64,000 nt of DNA from Streptomyces sp. NBC_00443 (GCF_036014175.1 NZ_CP107917.1:5456001-5520000); one strand, 5' to 3'; numbered from the stretch's first letter, positions 42,378 through 51,432 are shown. Numbers and translations: made by a program. Notes: generated from the letters alone by a model not told the origin.

Positions 42378-43526
42378 TTACCCGCAGGGGTTCTGGGCGG
42401 CGGTGTTGCCGCGGAAGGTGGGCGCCGGGGAAGTGCGGTCCGAGGGCTCGGGCCCCTGGGGCGTTTCAGACGAATTCACGACTTTCACCGGGGCGTCGAC
42501 GCGCAGTCGCTCGAAGAGCCGCTCGGCTTCGGGTTCCACGAGTTGGTCGCGATTGGCGTTGTAGATGTACGACTCCCTCGGGACCGTGAGGAATTGCACG
42601 CGTTCGGTGGGGATGTCGCGCACCCCACGCGCAAGTTCGTACAAACCACGCAAGCTGGCCAGGTCCGGGTCCGTGGTGAGGGAGGAAGTGGCGGCGTCCA
42701 GCACCGGATAGAGACGGACCGGGTTCAGCAGGACGTCGTTGCTCTGCACCTTGTGCACGAGCGCGGCGAGGAAGCGCTGCTGGCGGTCCATGCGGTCGGT
42801 GTCGCTGCCGTCGCCGAGGGTCTTGCGGGCGCGGACGTAGCCGAGGGCCTGCTCGCCGTTGAGGCTGACCTTGCCGGCCGGGAGTCTCAGCTTGGCGGCC
42901 TTGTCGTTGATGGGCTTGCTGAGGCAGATCTCCACGCCGTCGACGGCGTCGACCATCTCCTTGAAGCCGTGGAAGTCGACGACCATGTGGTGGTCGACCC
43001 GGATGTCGGTCATCCGCTCCACGGTCCGGATGGTGCAGGCCGAACCGCCCATCTGGAAGGCGTAGTTGAACATCGCGAACATGGGCTCGCTGCGGGAGCC
43101 GTTGGGCTTCCGGCACCCGGGGACGTCGACCATCAGGTCGCGGGGTATCGAGACGGCGGTGGCGCTGCGGCGCTTGCCGGAGAGGTGCAGCAGGATGGTG
43201 GTGTCGGAGCGCTCGGTGCCGGAGTCCTTTCCGTAGCGGCGGTTTCCCTGGCCCGCCCTGGAGTCCGACCCGATGAGCAGGATGTTCTGGGCGCCGCTGA
43301 CGAGTGCTGTGGGGCGCTCTTTCTCATACCGGGCCAATTCGGCTGCGGCGGCCTCGTCGGGCGTGATGTTGGAGTTGAGCTTCGCGTACACGGCCCACCC
43401 GGCGCCACCGGCGGCAATGACCACCAGCCCGAGCCCAATGGCTCCCCGCCGCACCCACCGCCGTACGGACCGCTTGTCTCTGCCCGCCCTACTGCCCGCG
43501 GGGCACGCGCGTGCGGAGTCGGTCAC
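42378..43526 (-). CDS. LytR-CpsA-Psr (LCP) family protein 5
   Basis: A protein of about 382 residues. A short basic N-terminus (DKRSVRRWVRRG), then a membrane helix (AIGLGLVVIAAGGAGWAVYA). The LCP domain shows NILLIGSDSRAG, RSDTTILLHL, SIPRDLMVDVPGC, and YVRARKTLGDGSDTDRMDRQQRF. It has no LytR_C domain; the tail is Ser/Pro-rich with a terminal Cys. GTG 43526 is preferred because GAGGGG lies 11 bases upstream; GTG 43538 overlaps that ribosome site. It is the last of the five paralogues and borders a repeat-rich gap. Confidence 0.87.
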   Translation of the reverse strand: MTDSARACPAGSRAGRDKRSVRRWVRRGAIGLGLVVIAAGGAGWAVYAKLNSNITPDEAAAAELARYEKERPTALVSGAQNILLIGSDSRAGQGNRRYGKDSGTERSDTTILLHLSGKRRSATAVSIPRDLMVDVPGCRKPNGSRSEPMFAMFNYAFQMGGSACTIRTVERMTDIRVDHHMVVDFHGFKEMVDAVDGVEICLSKPINDKAAKLRLPAGKVSLNGEQALGYVRARKTLGDGSDTDRMDRQQRFLAALVHKVQSNDVLLNPVRLYPVLDAATSSLTTDPDLASLRGLYELARGVRDIPTERVQFLTVPRESYIYNANRDQLVEPEAERLFERLRVDAPVKVVNSSETPQGPEPSDRTSPAPTFRGNTAAQNPCG

Positions 43527-43654
43527 GGCTGGGTCCACCCCTCAGTGCGTAGTGCGTGCGGTGTGGGCTGCTGTTACCACCGTGGCGTGGATGGGGGTGG
43601 GGGCGGGTGGTGGGGGGCTGAACGGGTGACGGTTGCCTCGGCGGTTGGGCGAGG

Positions 43655-43870
43655 GTGCCTGCGGCGGCCTGTGGCTGCTTCGCTGGAGGTTTGCGTGGCG
43701 CCTGCGGTGCGGTGGGTGGTCGGGGCCGTGCCGGGGGTGTCCGTCCTCGGACCTGCGGTTGGGGTTGGGCAGGGGGGCGCTGTTTCTTGACGCCGGCCAC
43801 TGCGGGCGGACGCCCCCCGGCACGTTCCCTTGCCGCCGTGGGCGGGTGCGGCGCCGCCGGGGTACGCCCG
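43655..43870. repeat. Interspersed repeat family B, copy 1, with long imperfect hairpin
   Basis: About 215 bases matching 58291-58505 in order (GCCTGCGGCGGCCTGTGGCTG at the left, GGGTGTCCGTCCTCGGAC, GACGCCGGCC, and GTGCGGCGCCG at the right). Inside, CGTGCCGGGGGTGTCCG (43727-43743) pairs with 43807-43824 with one bulge, giving a long stem around a 63-base loop. This part of the 602-base gap 43527-44128 has no convincing coding frame. Confidence 0.8.
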
Positions 43871-43965
43871 CCGCCACGGCCACTGTGCGACGCCGGTCCC
43901 GGCATTCCAGCCCGTCCGACATACGGGGGGCGAGAGCTGTGCACGCGCGCAGACGGCACTTGTCG

Positions 43966-44085
43966 GTGCCGGTGCCGGCATTTCAGCCCGTCCGGCGTTT
44001 GAGGACGAGGCCGTTCAGGCCGAGGGGGGGCAGGGGGCGGAGCCCCCTGGCGGGGTCGAAGGGGCGGAGCCCCTGGGGAGGGGGT
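43966..44085. repeat. Interspersed repeat family A, copy 1
   Basis: The core GCCCGTCCGGCGTTTGAGG through CAGGCCGA (43986-44023) is identical to 47956-47993 and 63021-63058. It is followed by two small hairpins (GGGGGCGGAGCCCCC near 44033 and GGGGCGGAGCCCC near 44061). A broken fragment of the same left end occurs at about 43892-43918, so this site has been hit more than once. No coding frame is supported. Confidence 0.85.
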
Positions 44086-44128
44086 TCGTCGCAGGGCCGG
44101 ATGACGAGACTTCCGGAATTGCCGGAGG

Positions 44129-44884
44129 CTACCGCGCGGTCGCCGTCACCCGTTCGGCCTCGATGCGCTTGGCCAGGGCGTCCTCGCCCAGGGATTCGAC
44201 GTGCCGGCACAACACCACGGACCCCCCGGTCGCCAGCGCCGCGTACAGCCCCGCATTGAGCCCCTCCCAGGTGTCGTAGGGAAGAGCGGAGAGAATCCGC
44301 GACCCCGGCCCCGTGAGCCCCAGCCCCGTCGCCTCGGCCTGCGCCCGCTCCACGACCTCGGCACCGCTGAACTCCCGCCCGGCCACGATCAACGCGGGAT
44401 CCTCGGGATCAACCGGTGCGTACGGTGCGAAACGGTCACCCTGACTCGGTACCTCCACCGCGTAGTCGGCGAAGCCGGCCGGCGGCTGCGGAAAGCGGCC
44501 CCCCAGCGGACGTAGCGCCAACGCGACCCGCTCCCCCCGGCACGCCCGCGCCGCCTCCAGCCCCTCCGGCCCGCTCACCACCACGTCGGCCGCCGCCGGA
44601 TCCCCGCCCACGTCCGCGATCGTGCCGACCGACGAGCAGGCCAGCAGCCAGACCGCGGTCTGCCAGTGAGTGGGGAGCAAGAGCGTGACGCGGTCGCCCG
44701 GACCGGCCCCCAGGTCCCCCTGGAGCAGATTCGCGGTCTTGGCCACCCAATTGGCGAACGTGGCCACGGACAATTCGACGCGTTCCCCGGTGGCGTCGTC
44801 GTAGAAGGTCACCAAGGGGCGGCTCGGATCCGCGGTCAGCGCGGAACGCAGCAGGTCGGCAGGGGTGCGATCGGTGGCATTCAC
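44129..44884 (-). CDS. TIGR03089-like protein (AMP-binding-enzyme N-terminal homologue)
   Basis: A 251-residue protein resembling the N-terminal part of acyl-adenylate-forming enzymes (RPLVTFYDDATGERVELS, then NWVAKTANLL, DRVTLLLPTHWQTAVWLLA) but lacking the usual P-loop-like SGTTG motif and the C-terminal lid domain. It fits the actinobacterial family I recall as TIGR03089; its function is unknown. GTG 44884 has no Shine-Dalgarno, and TACGCT lies seven bases before it, suggesting a leaderless transcript. It is divergent from the amidase gene. A repeat A copy follows its stop. Confidence 0.75.
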   Translation of the reverse strand: MNATDRTPADLLRSALTADPSRPLVTFYDDATGERVELSVATFANWVAKTANLLQGDLGAGPGDRVTLLLPTHWQTAVWLLACSSVGTIADVGGDPAAADVVVSGPEGLEAARACRGERVALALRPLGGRFPQPPAGFADYAVEVPSQGDRFAPYAPVDPEDPALIVAGREFSGAEVVERAQAEATGLGLTGPGSRILSALPYDTWEGLNAGLYAALATGGSVVLCRHVESLGEDALAKRIEAERVTATAR

Positions 44885-45001
44885 CCGCGCAAGCGTACGC
44901 GGACACGCACCCGCGCACCCCCCGCCGGGACCATCCGACCGCCACCGGTTCGGACGAATCGCATGCCGACGCCCCGTCAGCTCCCCGATGGACAGGTTTG
45001 T

Positions 45002-46531
45002 ATGGCTATGCCCAACATCATTGGTATGCGTGGATTTCTTGCTTCCTCAATCGGTGTCACGTGCGCGGCCGCTCTGGCCCTCCCGCTCACCCCACCTGCC
45101 GTCGCGGCGACCGCGAGACCGGCGCTCGGAGCGGAAGCCGCCACGAGCGCAGGGACGGTGGCCGGGCCGGCGATGCGTCAGCCGGGCGACGGGTCGCACG
45201 TCCCCGGCAGCACCCAGTCGCTGCCCCTCACCCCCCTCGACGGCGACCGGGTCAGCGGTGCTCCCGCCGAACAGGGCCTGTCCCCCCGCGGCGTAGGCCA
45301 TTTCTCCCTCGTCGGCGTCATCTGGGACGACCCGGACGCCGAACTGCACGGCCGTGTCCAGGTCCGCACCCGCGCCGTCGGCACGGGCACCTGGTCCGGC
45401 TGGCAGGACGTCGAGACGCACAACGGCGATCACGCGGCCGACCCGGGCACCGACGAACGCACCTCGGGCCGGGTCCGCGGCTCCACGGCGCCGTTGTGGG
45501 TCGGGGAGTCGGACGGCGTTGAGGTACGGGTCACCCCGGAGGCGACCGGGTCCGCCGGGCCGCGGCCGACCGGGGAACCCGAGAATGCCTCCGAGGAGCC
45601 CGAGGACGGCGTGGGGGGCAGTGGTGAGGACGCGACAGCCCGCCCCGAGGCCGGCTCGACGCTTCCCGACGGGCTCCGCCTCGAACTCGTCGACCCCGGC
45701 GACCCCGCCCCCGCGCAGGGCGGCGACACCGCCGGCGCCGCCCGCCCCGGAACGCTCAACCCCGAGACCGTCGAGACCGCCGAGTCCCTGGCCGCCTCCG
45801 CCGCCAACGTCGATCTCGCGCCCGTAGGTGCCGCCGAGATCCCCGAGCTCGGCCGGGCCGCCACCGAGCGGGAGCTGCTGGCGCTGCGCGGTACCGAGTT
45901 GACGCAGGCGCAGCGGGCGAAGCCGTACATCGGGCCGCGGCCGCGCATCGTCACGCGGCGCGGCTGGGGCGCGAACGAGAGCTGGCGGGAGCGGAGTTTC
46001 GTCTACACGAAGAAGGTGCAGGCGGCCTTCGTGCACCACACGGCGTCCGGCAGCAAGTACTCCTGCTCGCAGGTCCCCTCGCTCATTCGCGGTATCTACC
46101 GCTACCACGTGGTGAGCATGGGCTGGCGTGACGTCGGCTACAACTTCCTCGTCGACAAGTGCGGAAACATCTACGAGGGGCGTGCCGGGGGAGTGGCGAA
46201 GCCGGTCCTGGGTGCCCATACTCGCGGTTTCAACACCAACAGCATGGGGATCGCCGTCCTCGGCAGCTACGGCGTCACCAAGCCGACCGCGGCCTCGGTG
46301 AAGGCCGTGGCGCGGCTCACGGCCTGGAAGCTGGGGCTCTACGGTGCCAATCCGCGCGGAAAGACATACCTGAAGTCCGGCGGTGGCAATCTCTACCGGA
46401 AGGGAAAGAACGTACGACTGAATGTGATCTCCGGCCACCGGGACGGCTTCTCCACGGAGTGCCCCGGCAAGCAGCTCTACAGCAAGTTGGGCTCCGCCCG
46501 CGCCTCGGCGGCCCGCTACCAGGGGCGCTGA
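45002..46531 (+). CDS. Secreted N-acetylmuramoyl-L-alanine amidase (PGRP/amidase_2 type)
   Basis: A 509-residue exported protein. A signal peptide spans residues 1-35 (ending near PPAVAATA), then a Gly/Glu/Pro-rich region of about 260 residues including a beta-rich segment (WDDPDAELHGRVQVRTR). The catalytic domain occupies about the last 190 residues: RRGWGANESWR, the zinc histidine in AFVHHTASG, YHVVSMGWRDVGYNFLVDKCGNIYEGR cut here as a diagnostic block, GHRD, and the zinc cysteine in STECPG. It cleaves the bond between MurNAc and the stem peptide. Starts at 44963, 45002 and 45008 are possible; 45002 best fits the signal peptide. Confidence 0.9.
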   Translation: MAMPNIIGMRGFLASSIGVTCAAALALPLTPPAVAATARPALGAEAATSAGTVAGPAMRQPGDGSHVPGSTQSLPLTPLDGDRVSGAPAEQGLSPRGVGHFSLVGVIWDDPDAELHGRVQVRTRAVGTGTWSGWQDVETHNGDHAADPGTDERTSGRVRGSTAPLWVGESDGVEVRVTPEATGSAGPRPTGEPENASEEPEDGVGGSGEDATARPEAGSTLPDGLRLELVDPGDPAPAQGGDTAGAARPGTLNPETVETAESLAASAANVDLAPVGAAEIPELGRAATERELLALRGTELTQAQRAKPYIGPRPRIVTRRGWGANESWRERSFVYTKKVQAAFVHHTASGSKYSCSQVPSLIRGIYRYHVVSMGWRDVGYNFLVDKCGNIYEGRAGGVAKPVLGAHTRGFNTNSMGIAVLGSYGVTKPTAASVKAVARLTAWKLGLYGANPRGKTYLKSGGGNLYRKGKNVRLNVISGHRDGFSTECPGKQLYSKLGSARASAARYQGR

Positions 46532-46623
46532 GAGGGCGCGGGGCCAGGGGGGCGGGGCAAGCGTCCGGACTTGCGGGGACCAGCGGGGACCCATGGGGGG
46601 ACTTGTAGCGCTCGTAGCTGGAC

Positions 46624-46660
46624 TCATGGGGGGCATGGGGGTCATGGGGGTCATGGGGTC
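46624..46660. repeat. Short tandem repeat, TCATGGGGG-type unit
   Basis: Four imperfect copies of a 9-base unit (TCATGGGGG or GCATGGGGG) in the gap between the amidase and nucleotidyltransferase genes. The surrounding 46532-46789 holds no gene; TACACT (46730-46735) may be the -10 of the next gene. Confidence 0.7.
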
Positions 46661-46789
46661 GCATTCACCGCCGTCGGGGGGCATGAGGCGGACTGCCGCA
46701 CTGCCGTCGGGGGCGTCGCACAACGGTCTGCATACACTGGCCGGCCGAAAGACAGTTCGGCCGGTCCCGGCAGGAAGCAGAGACGACAG

Positions 46790-47872
46790 GTGACAGAAGC
46801 GATCCTCCTGGTCGGTGGCAAGGGCACTCGGCTGCGTCCGCTCACCGTGCACACGCCGAAGCCCATGGTCCCGGCGGCCGGGGTCCCGTTCCTCACGCAC
46901 CAGTTGGCGAGAGCGAGAGCGGCGGGCGTAGAACACATCGTCCTGGCGACGTCGTATCTGGCCGAGGTCTTCGAGCCGTACTTCGGGGACGGCTCGGCGC
47001 TCGGTCTGCACCTGGAGTACGTGACAGAGGAGGAGCCCCTCGGCACGGGCGGCGCGATCCGCAACGTGGCCTCCCGGCTCAACTCCGCGCCCGACGACCC
47101 GGTGCTCATCTTCAACGGCGACATCCTGACGGGCCTGGACATCGGGGCCCTGGTCCGTACGCACGAGACGACGGGCGCGGACGTCTCCCTCCACCTCACA
47201 CAGGTGACGGACCCGAGGGCGTACGGCCTGGTCCCGACGGACGGCACGGGCCGGGTGACGGCGTTCCTGGAGAAGCCGCAGACCCCCGAGGAGATCGTCA
47301 CCGACCAGATCAACGCGGGGGCGTACGTCTTCCGCCGCTCGGTCATCGACACGATCCCGGCGGGCCGCCCCGTCTCGGTCGAACGCGAGACGTTCCCCGA
47401 CCTCCTGTCGGCGGGCGCCCACCTCCAGGGCATGGTCGACTCGACGTACTGGCTCGACCTGGGCACCCCCGCGGCCTTCGTCCGCGGCTCGGCGGATCTC
47501 GTCCTGGGCCGGGCGCCGTCCCCCGCGGTCCCCGGCCGCTGCGGCGACCGCCTGATCCTCCCCACGGCCAGCGTCGCCCCCGACGCCAAGCTGACCGGCG
47601 GCACGGTGGTGGGCGAGGGCGCCTTCGTGGCCGAGGGCGCGCGCGTCTTCGGCAGCACGATCCTCCCCGGCGCCGTCATCGAACCCGGCGCGATCATCAC
47701 CGACTCCCTCATCGGCACCCGCGCCCGCGTAGGCCAACGCTCGGTCCTCACCGGCACGGTCATCGGCGACGGCGCGGTCATCGGCGCCGACAACGAGCTG
47801 AGGGACGGGGTACGGGTGTGGTGCGACGCTCGGATCCCGGCGGGGTCGGTACGTTTCTCGCCGGACCTGTAG
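46790..47872 (+). CDS. Sugar-1-phosphate nucleotidyltransferase (mannose-1-phosphate guanylyltransferase-like)
   Basis: A 360-residue two-domain protein. The N-terminal nucleotidyltransferase domain has LLVGGKGTRLRPLT, the sugar-binding TPKPMVPAAG, GTGGAIRN, the metal-binding FNGDILTG and INAGAYVFR. The C-terminal 110 residues are a left-handed beta-helix of hexapeptide repeats (TVVGEGAFVAEGARVFG and following). It makes a nucleotide sugar, most likely GDP-mannose, from the sugar phosphate; phosphomannomutase at 61587 would supply mannose-1-phosphate. Specificity for GTP and mannose cannot be proven from sequence. Start GTG 46790. Confidence 0.88.
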   Translation: MTEAILLVGGKGTRLRPLTVHTPKPMVPAAGVPFLTHQLARARAAGVEHIVLATSYLAEVFEPYFGDGSALGLHLEYVTEEEPLGTGGAIRNVASRLNSAPDDPVLIFNGDILTGLDIGALVRTHETTGADVSLHLTQVTDPRAYGLVPTDGTGRVTAFLEKPQTPEEIVTDQINAGAYVFRRSVIDTIPAGRPVSVERETFPDLLSAGAHLQGMVDSTYWLDLGTPAAFVRGSADLVLGRAPSPAVPGRCGDRLILPTASVAPDAKLTGGTVVGEGAFVAEGARVFGSTILPGAVIEPGAIITDSLIGTRARVGQRSVLTGTVIGDGAVIGADNELRDGVRVWCDARIPAGSVRFSPDL

Positions 47873-47909
47873 GACCGGGCGAGGGGCTCCGCGCCGCACG
47901 ACGGGGGCG

Positions 47910-48097
47910 GCGCTCCTTCGAATGATGCCTCTCAGGCGCCGGTCCCGGTATGTCAGCCCGTCCGGCGTTTGAGGACGAGGCCGTTCAGGCCGATGGCGGG
48001 GGTCTGGGGGCGGCAGCCCCCAGGGCCGGGGTCGAAGGGGCAGCGCCCCTTCAAGGACGGGAAGGGTAGGGGCGGCTGGGGCGAAAACCCCGGCGCT
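47910..48097. repeat. Interspersed repeat family A, copy 2 (full length)
   Basis: About 185 bases nearly identical to 62975-63154. It begins GCGCTCCTTCGAATGATGCC and carries the shared core at 47956-47993. It includes hairpins CTGGGGGCGGCAGCCCCCAG (48004-48023) and GAAGGGGCAGCGCCCCTTC (about 48034-48052). It fills the gap between convergent genes and may double as a terminator for both. Confidence 0.9.
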
Positions 48098-48098
48098 C

Positions 48099-49100
48099 CT
48101 ACAACCGCCCGATGTCCCCCACCGGCATACGCGGAGCCCGCCGCGCCGGCCCCCGCCCGCTCAACAGAATCAACCGAGCCGCCCGATGCCGCTGCCCCGC
48201 ATACGGCTCCAACAACTCCAGCATCACGGAGTCATCCGCATCCCGATCCCCCGCAAGCGCAAACCCCACGATCCCCGGCAGATGCAGATCCCCCACGGTC
48301 ACCGCATCCGCCGCCCCATGACTGCGCTGCACAACCTCCGACGACGTCCACGGCCCGATCCCCGGCACGACCTCCAACCGAGCCTGCGCCTGAGCCGGGT
48401 CCATCCCCACCGCCTCCTCCAGTCGCGCGGCGACCCGCACGGATCGCAGAATCGTCGAGGCCCGCTTGTTGTCGACCCCGGCCCGATGCCACTCCCAGGA
48501 CGGAATCATCCGCCAGGTCGCCGCGTCCGGCATGACACACATCCGCCCGGGCGCGGGCCCCGGCGCCGCCACCCCGTACTTCCGGACCAGCACTCGCCAC
48601 GCCCGATACGCCTCATCGGTCGTGACCTTCTGCTCCAGAATCGACGGAATCAACGACTCCAGCACCAACCCGGTCCGCGTCAACCGCAGCCCCGGCCGCC
48701 GATGCCGAGCGAGCGCCACCAGCCGGTGCCGCGGCACGAAGGCGGACGGATCATCGGCGCCCCCGAGCAGCTCGGGCAACTGCTCCAGCAGCCACTCGGC
48801 CCCCGGCCCCCAGGCCTCGCCCCGCACCTCGGCACCGCGCACGCCGACCCGCAGCGTCCCGGGCCCGGCAGGCGTGAGACAGGTCCGCCACACCGACCCG
48901 TCCGGCATCGCCCGGAACGTCGGATCCCCGGGCCCACGCCGCAGCGGCCCCAACACCAGCCCGAGATCGAGCGGCCCGTCCGGCACCCAGGTGCGCACCC
49001 GCCCGGGGGCCGGCGCCTGACGCGGTATCCCGGCGGGCACCGGGACATGCCCGCCGCGCACAGTCGTACGCGTGGACTGCGGAGTGAAGCGTCCTGCCAC
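48099..49100 (-). CDS. DNA-3-methyladenine glycosylase II-like (HhH-GPD, AlkA family)
   Basis: A 333-residue base-excision repair enzyme that removes alkylated bases. The N-terminal half is a substrate-recognition domain; the C-terminal half has the helix-hairpin-helix VVPGIGPWTSSEV and, about 15 residues on, the catalytic Asp in TVGDLHLPG. ESLIPSILEQKVTTDEAYRA matches the core helix of the superfamily. GTG 49100 has AGGA nine bases upstream. It follows fbiB by 65 bases on the same strand and may be cotranscribed with the F420 genes. The N-terminal extension is longer than in E. coli AlkA. Confidence 0.87.
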   Translation of the reverse strand: MAGRFTPQSTRTTVRGGHVPVPAGIPRQAPAPGRVRTWVPDGPLDLGLVLGPLRRGPGDPTFRAMPDGSVWRTCLTPAGPGTLRVGVRGAEVRGEAWGPGAEWLLEQLPELLGGADDPSAFVPRHRLVALARHRRPGLRLTRTGLVLESLIPSILEQKVTTDEAYRAWRVLVRKYGVAAPGPAPGRMCVMPDAATWRMIPSWEWHRAGVDNKRASTILRSVRVAARLEEAVGMDPAQAQARLEVVPGIGPWTSSEVVQRSHGAADAVTVGDLHLPGIVGFALAGDRDADDSVMLELLEPYAGQRHRAARLILLSGRGPARRAPRMPVGDIGRL

Positions 49101-49165
49101 GAGTGAAGTCCTAAGAAAACCGGTATGGAGAGACCCCTACGAGCGTAGGCGCTGTCCGGCGCGCA

Positions 49166-50476
49166 TCACCGCACCGCGATGAAAGCCCCCGCATCCCGCT
49201 CCGCCCGCGGCCGCGGCTCCTCCGCCGGATGCCCGACCGCCACGGCCCCCATCGGATCCCAGTCCTCCGGCAGCCCGAGCACCTCCCGCACCACATCCCG
49301 GCAGAACATCGTCGACGACACCCACGCCGACCCCAGCCGCTCCCCGGCCAGCGCGACCAGGAAGTTCTGCACCCCGGCCCCGGTGGCGACGACGAACATC
49401 TCCCGCTCGGCGCCGTCCCGCCGTACGTCGCCGTAGGTGTGCGAACCGTCCATGACCAGGCACGGCACCACGAGATACGGCGCGTTGCGCAGCACGTCCC
49501 CGCGTCGCACGCGCTTGGCGATGGACGCCTCGCTCTTGCCGTCGCGCCGCAGGTCGGCGATCCAGGCGTCCCGCATCGCGTCGAGCAGCCGTGTCCGCGA
49601 CTCCTGCGACTCCAGCAACACGAAACGCCACGGTGTGGTGTGGTGCGGCGCCGGTGCCGTGACCGCCGCGGCGACCGCTCTTCGTACGGCCCCGGCGTCG
49701 ACCGGCTCGTCCGTGAAGGCCCGGACAGTACGGCGCTGGGTCACCGCCTCCCGTACCGCCTCCGACGTGCCCAGCCGGAACATGTCGTCACGCGCGCCGC
49801 GCACCAGGGCGCGCGCCCCCTCCCCGTGCTCCTCGGCCACCGTGTGCGCCAGCCCGCGCAGCACGGCCACGGGCAGCCCGGCGGCCTTGCCCTTCACCAG
49901 GTCACCGGCGGCGGCGAGTTCGTCGGCGGTCGCCACGAGGGTCGCGCTGAGCGGATTGCCGTGCGCGTCCGTGCCGCCGCGCAGATCGTCGAGTACGCGG
50001 ATGCCGGCGGCGCCGATCGCCACGTCGGTGAGCCCCGCGCGCCAGGGGCGTCCGAAGGTGTCGGTGACGACGACCCCGACGTCGACGCCGAGGGCGTCCC
50101 GCAGCCCGTCCCGGATCGCCCGCGCGGACGTGTCGGGGTCCTCGGGCAGCAACAGCACCGTCCCGGCGGGGGTGTTGGAGGCGTCGACCCCGGCGGCGGC
50201 CATCACGAGCCCCTGCCGGTTCTCGACGATGCGCAGGGCGCCGCGACGCGCCACGACCCGTACGGTCTCCGCGTCGATGGCGGCTTCCCGGTCGGTCGCC
50301 TCGACGATCCGTCCCTCGGCCTTGGACACGATCTTCGAGGTGACCAAAAGCACGTCGCCGTCGGCGAGACCGGGTTCGGCGGTGGCGATCAGTTTCGCGA
50401 GGTCGTCGCCCTGCTGGATCTCGGGAATCCCGGGGACGGCCCAGACGCGGTAGCCGTCGGCAGACACGTAGCTCAA
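49166..50476 (-). CDS. fbiB: Coenzyme F420:L-glutamate ligase fused to nitroreductase-type domain
   Basis: A 436-residue bifunctional protein. Residues 1 to about 245 are the CofE-type gamma-glutamyl ligase (VPGIPEIQQGDDL, VTSKIVSKAEGR, DTFGRPWRAGLTDVAIG), which adds glutamates to F420-0. The rest is an FMN-dependent nitroreductase-type domain (RRTVRAFTDEP, HTTPWRFVLLE, GAGVQNFLVAL) that reduces dehydro-F420. The fusion is typical of actinobacteria. TTG 50476 overlaps the fbiA stop (TTGA); GTG 50467 is an alternative. It works directly after FbiA. Confidence 0.93.
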   Translation of the reverse strand: MSYVSADGYRVWAVPGIPEIQQGDDLAKLIATAEPGLADGDVLLVTSKIVSKAEGRIVEATDREAAIDAETVRVVARRGALRIVENRQGLVMAAAGVDASNTPAGTVLLLPEDPDTSARAIRDGLRDALGVDVGVVVTDTFGRPWRAGLTDVAIGAAGIRVLDDLRGGTDAHGNPLSATLVATADELAAAGDLVKGKAAGLPVAVLRGLAHTVAEEHGEGARALVRGARDDMFRLGTSEAVREAVTQRRTVRAFTDEPVDAGAVRRAVAAAVTAPAPHHTTPWRFVLLESQESRTRLLDAMRDAWIADLRRDGKSEASIAKRVRRGDVLRNAPYLVVPCLVMDGSHTYGDVRRDGAEREMFVVATGAGVQNFLVALAGERLGSAWVSSTMFCRDVVREVLGLPEDWDPMGAVAVGHPAEEPRPRAERDAGAFIAVR

Positions 50477-51432
50477 ACCGCTCGCACCTCCTCGGCCAGC
50501 GTCAGCGCCTCGCGGGCCATCTGCGTGGTCGCGTCGAGGTCGGTCATCATCAGCGGTACGGCCCGGCAGCGGATCCCCGCCGACTCGACCTGCTCCACGG
50601 AGCCGGCGTCCACGGTGTCGACGAGCCATCCGTCCAGGAGTCCCGAGCCGTAGTGCTCGGCGACCGCCGAGGCCGTCGACTCCACGCCGACCGCCGCGAG
50701 CACCTTGTCGGCCATCCCGCGCACGGGCGCGTCGCCGACGATGGGGGACAGGCCCACGACCGGCACACCGGCGTCGGCGATCGCCTCGCGGATGCCGGGC
50801 ACGGCGAGGATCGTGCCGACCGAGACGACCGGGTTGGACGGCGGGAAGAGGATGACGTCCGCGTCGGCGATCGCCTCCAGGACACCCGGCGCCGGCTTGG
50901 CCTGCTCCGCGCCGACCGGCACGATCGCCTCCGCCGGCACCGAGGCCCGCAGCCGCACCCAGTACTCCTGGAAGTGGACGGCTCTGCGTTCGCCGTCCAC
51001 CTCGACGGCGACGTGCGTCTCGACGCGGTCGTCGGTCATGGGGATGAGCCTGACTCCCGGCTTCCAGCGGTCGCACAGCGCCTGAGTCACCGCGCTGAGC
51101 GGATATCCGGCGCCGATCATCTGCGTCCGCACGATATGCGTGGCGAAGTCCCGATCGCCGAGCCCGAACCACTCCGGCCCGGCGCCGTACGCCGCGAGCT
51201 CCTCCTTGAGATGGAAGGTCTCGTCGGCCCGTCCCCAGCCCTGCTCCTCGTTGATGCCGCCGCCCAGCGTGTACATCACCGTGTCGAGGTCGGGGCAGAC
51301 CTTCAGCCCGAAGAGGTGGATGTCGTCCCCGGTGTTGCCGATGACCGTGACGTCCGCGTCCGGCGCGGCCTGCTTCAGACCGCGCAGGAACCGGGCACCA
51401 CCGATGCCGCCTGCCAGAACCACAATGTGCAT
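50473..51432 (-). CDS. fbiA: 2-phospho-L-lactate (phosphoenolpyruvate) transferase, F420 synthesis
   Basis: A 319-residue CofD-family enzyme that joins the activated three-carbon acid to the deazaflavin Fo. The start VVLAGGIGGARFLRGL, VIGNTGDDIHLFGL, CPDLDTVMYTLGG, GWGRADETF, LIPMTDDRVETHV and FPPSNPVVSVGT are typical. ATG 51432 opens the conserved domain; no strong ribosome site is seen, and the frame extends ten codons further upstream. It lies 34 bases after the cysteine dioxygenase stop and overlaps fbiB, so all three are probably one transcript. Confidence 0.94.
   Translation of the reverse strand: MHIVVLAGGIGGARFLRGLKQAAPDADVTVIGNTGDDIHLFGLKVCPDLDTVMYTLGGGINEEQGWGRADETFHLKEELAAYGAGPEWFGLGDRDFATHIVRTQMIGAGYPLSAVTQALCDRWKPGVRLIPMTDDRVETHVAVEVDGERRAVHFQEYWVRLRASVPAEAIVPVGAEQAKPAPGVLEAIADADVILFPPSNPVVSVGTILAVPGIREAIADAGVPVVGLSPIVGDAPVRGMADKVLAAVGVESTASAVAEHYGSGLLDGWLVDTVDAGSVEQVESAGIRCRAVPLMMTDLDATTQMAREALTLAEEVRAV

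Noticed and set aside
43655..44128. Small proteins in the repeat-rich gap after LCP 5
   Set aside because: The frames there are Gly/Arg/Pro low-complexity shadows within repeats A and B, and the repeats recur elsewhere in gaps rather than in genes.
45047..47899. 950-codon minus-strand open frame opposite the amidase and nucleotidyltransferase genes
   Set aside because: Both genes on the plus strand have strong family motifs; the opposite frame has none.
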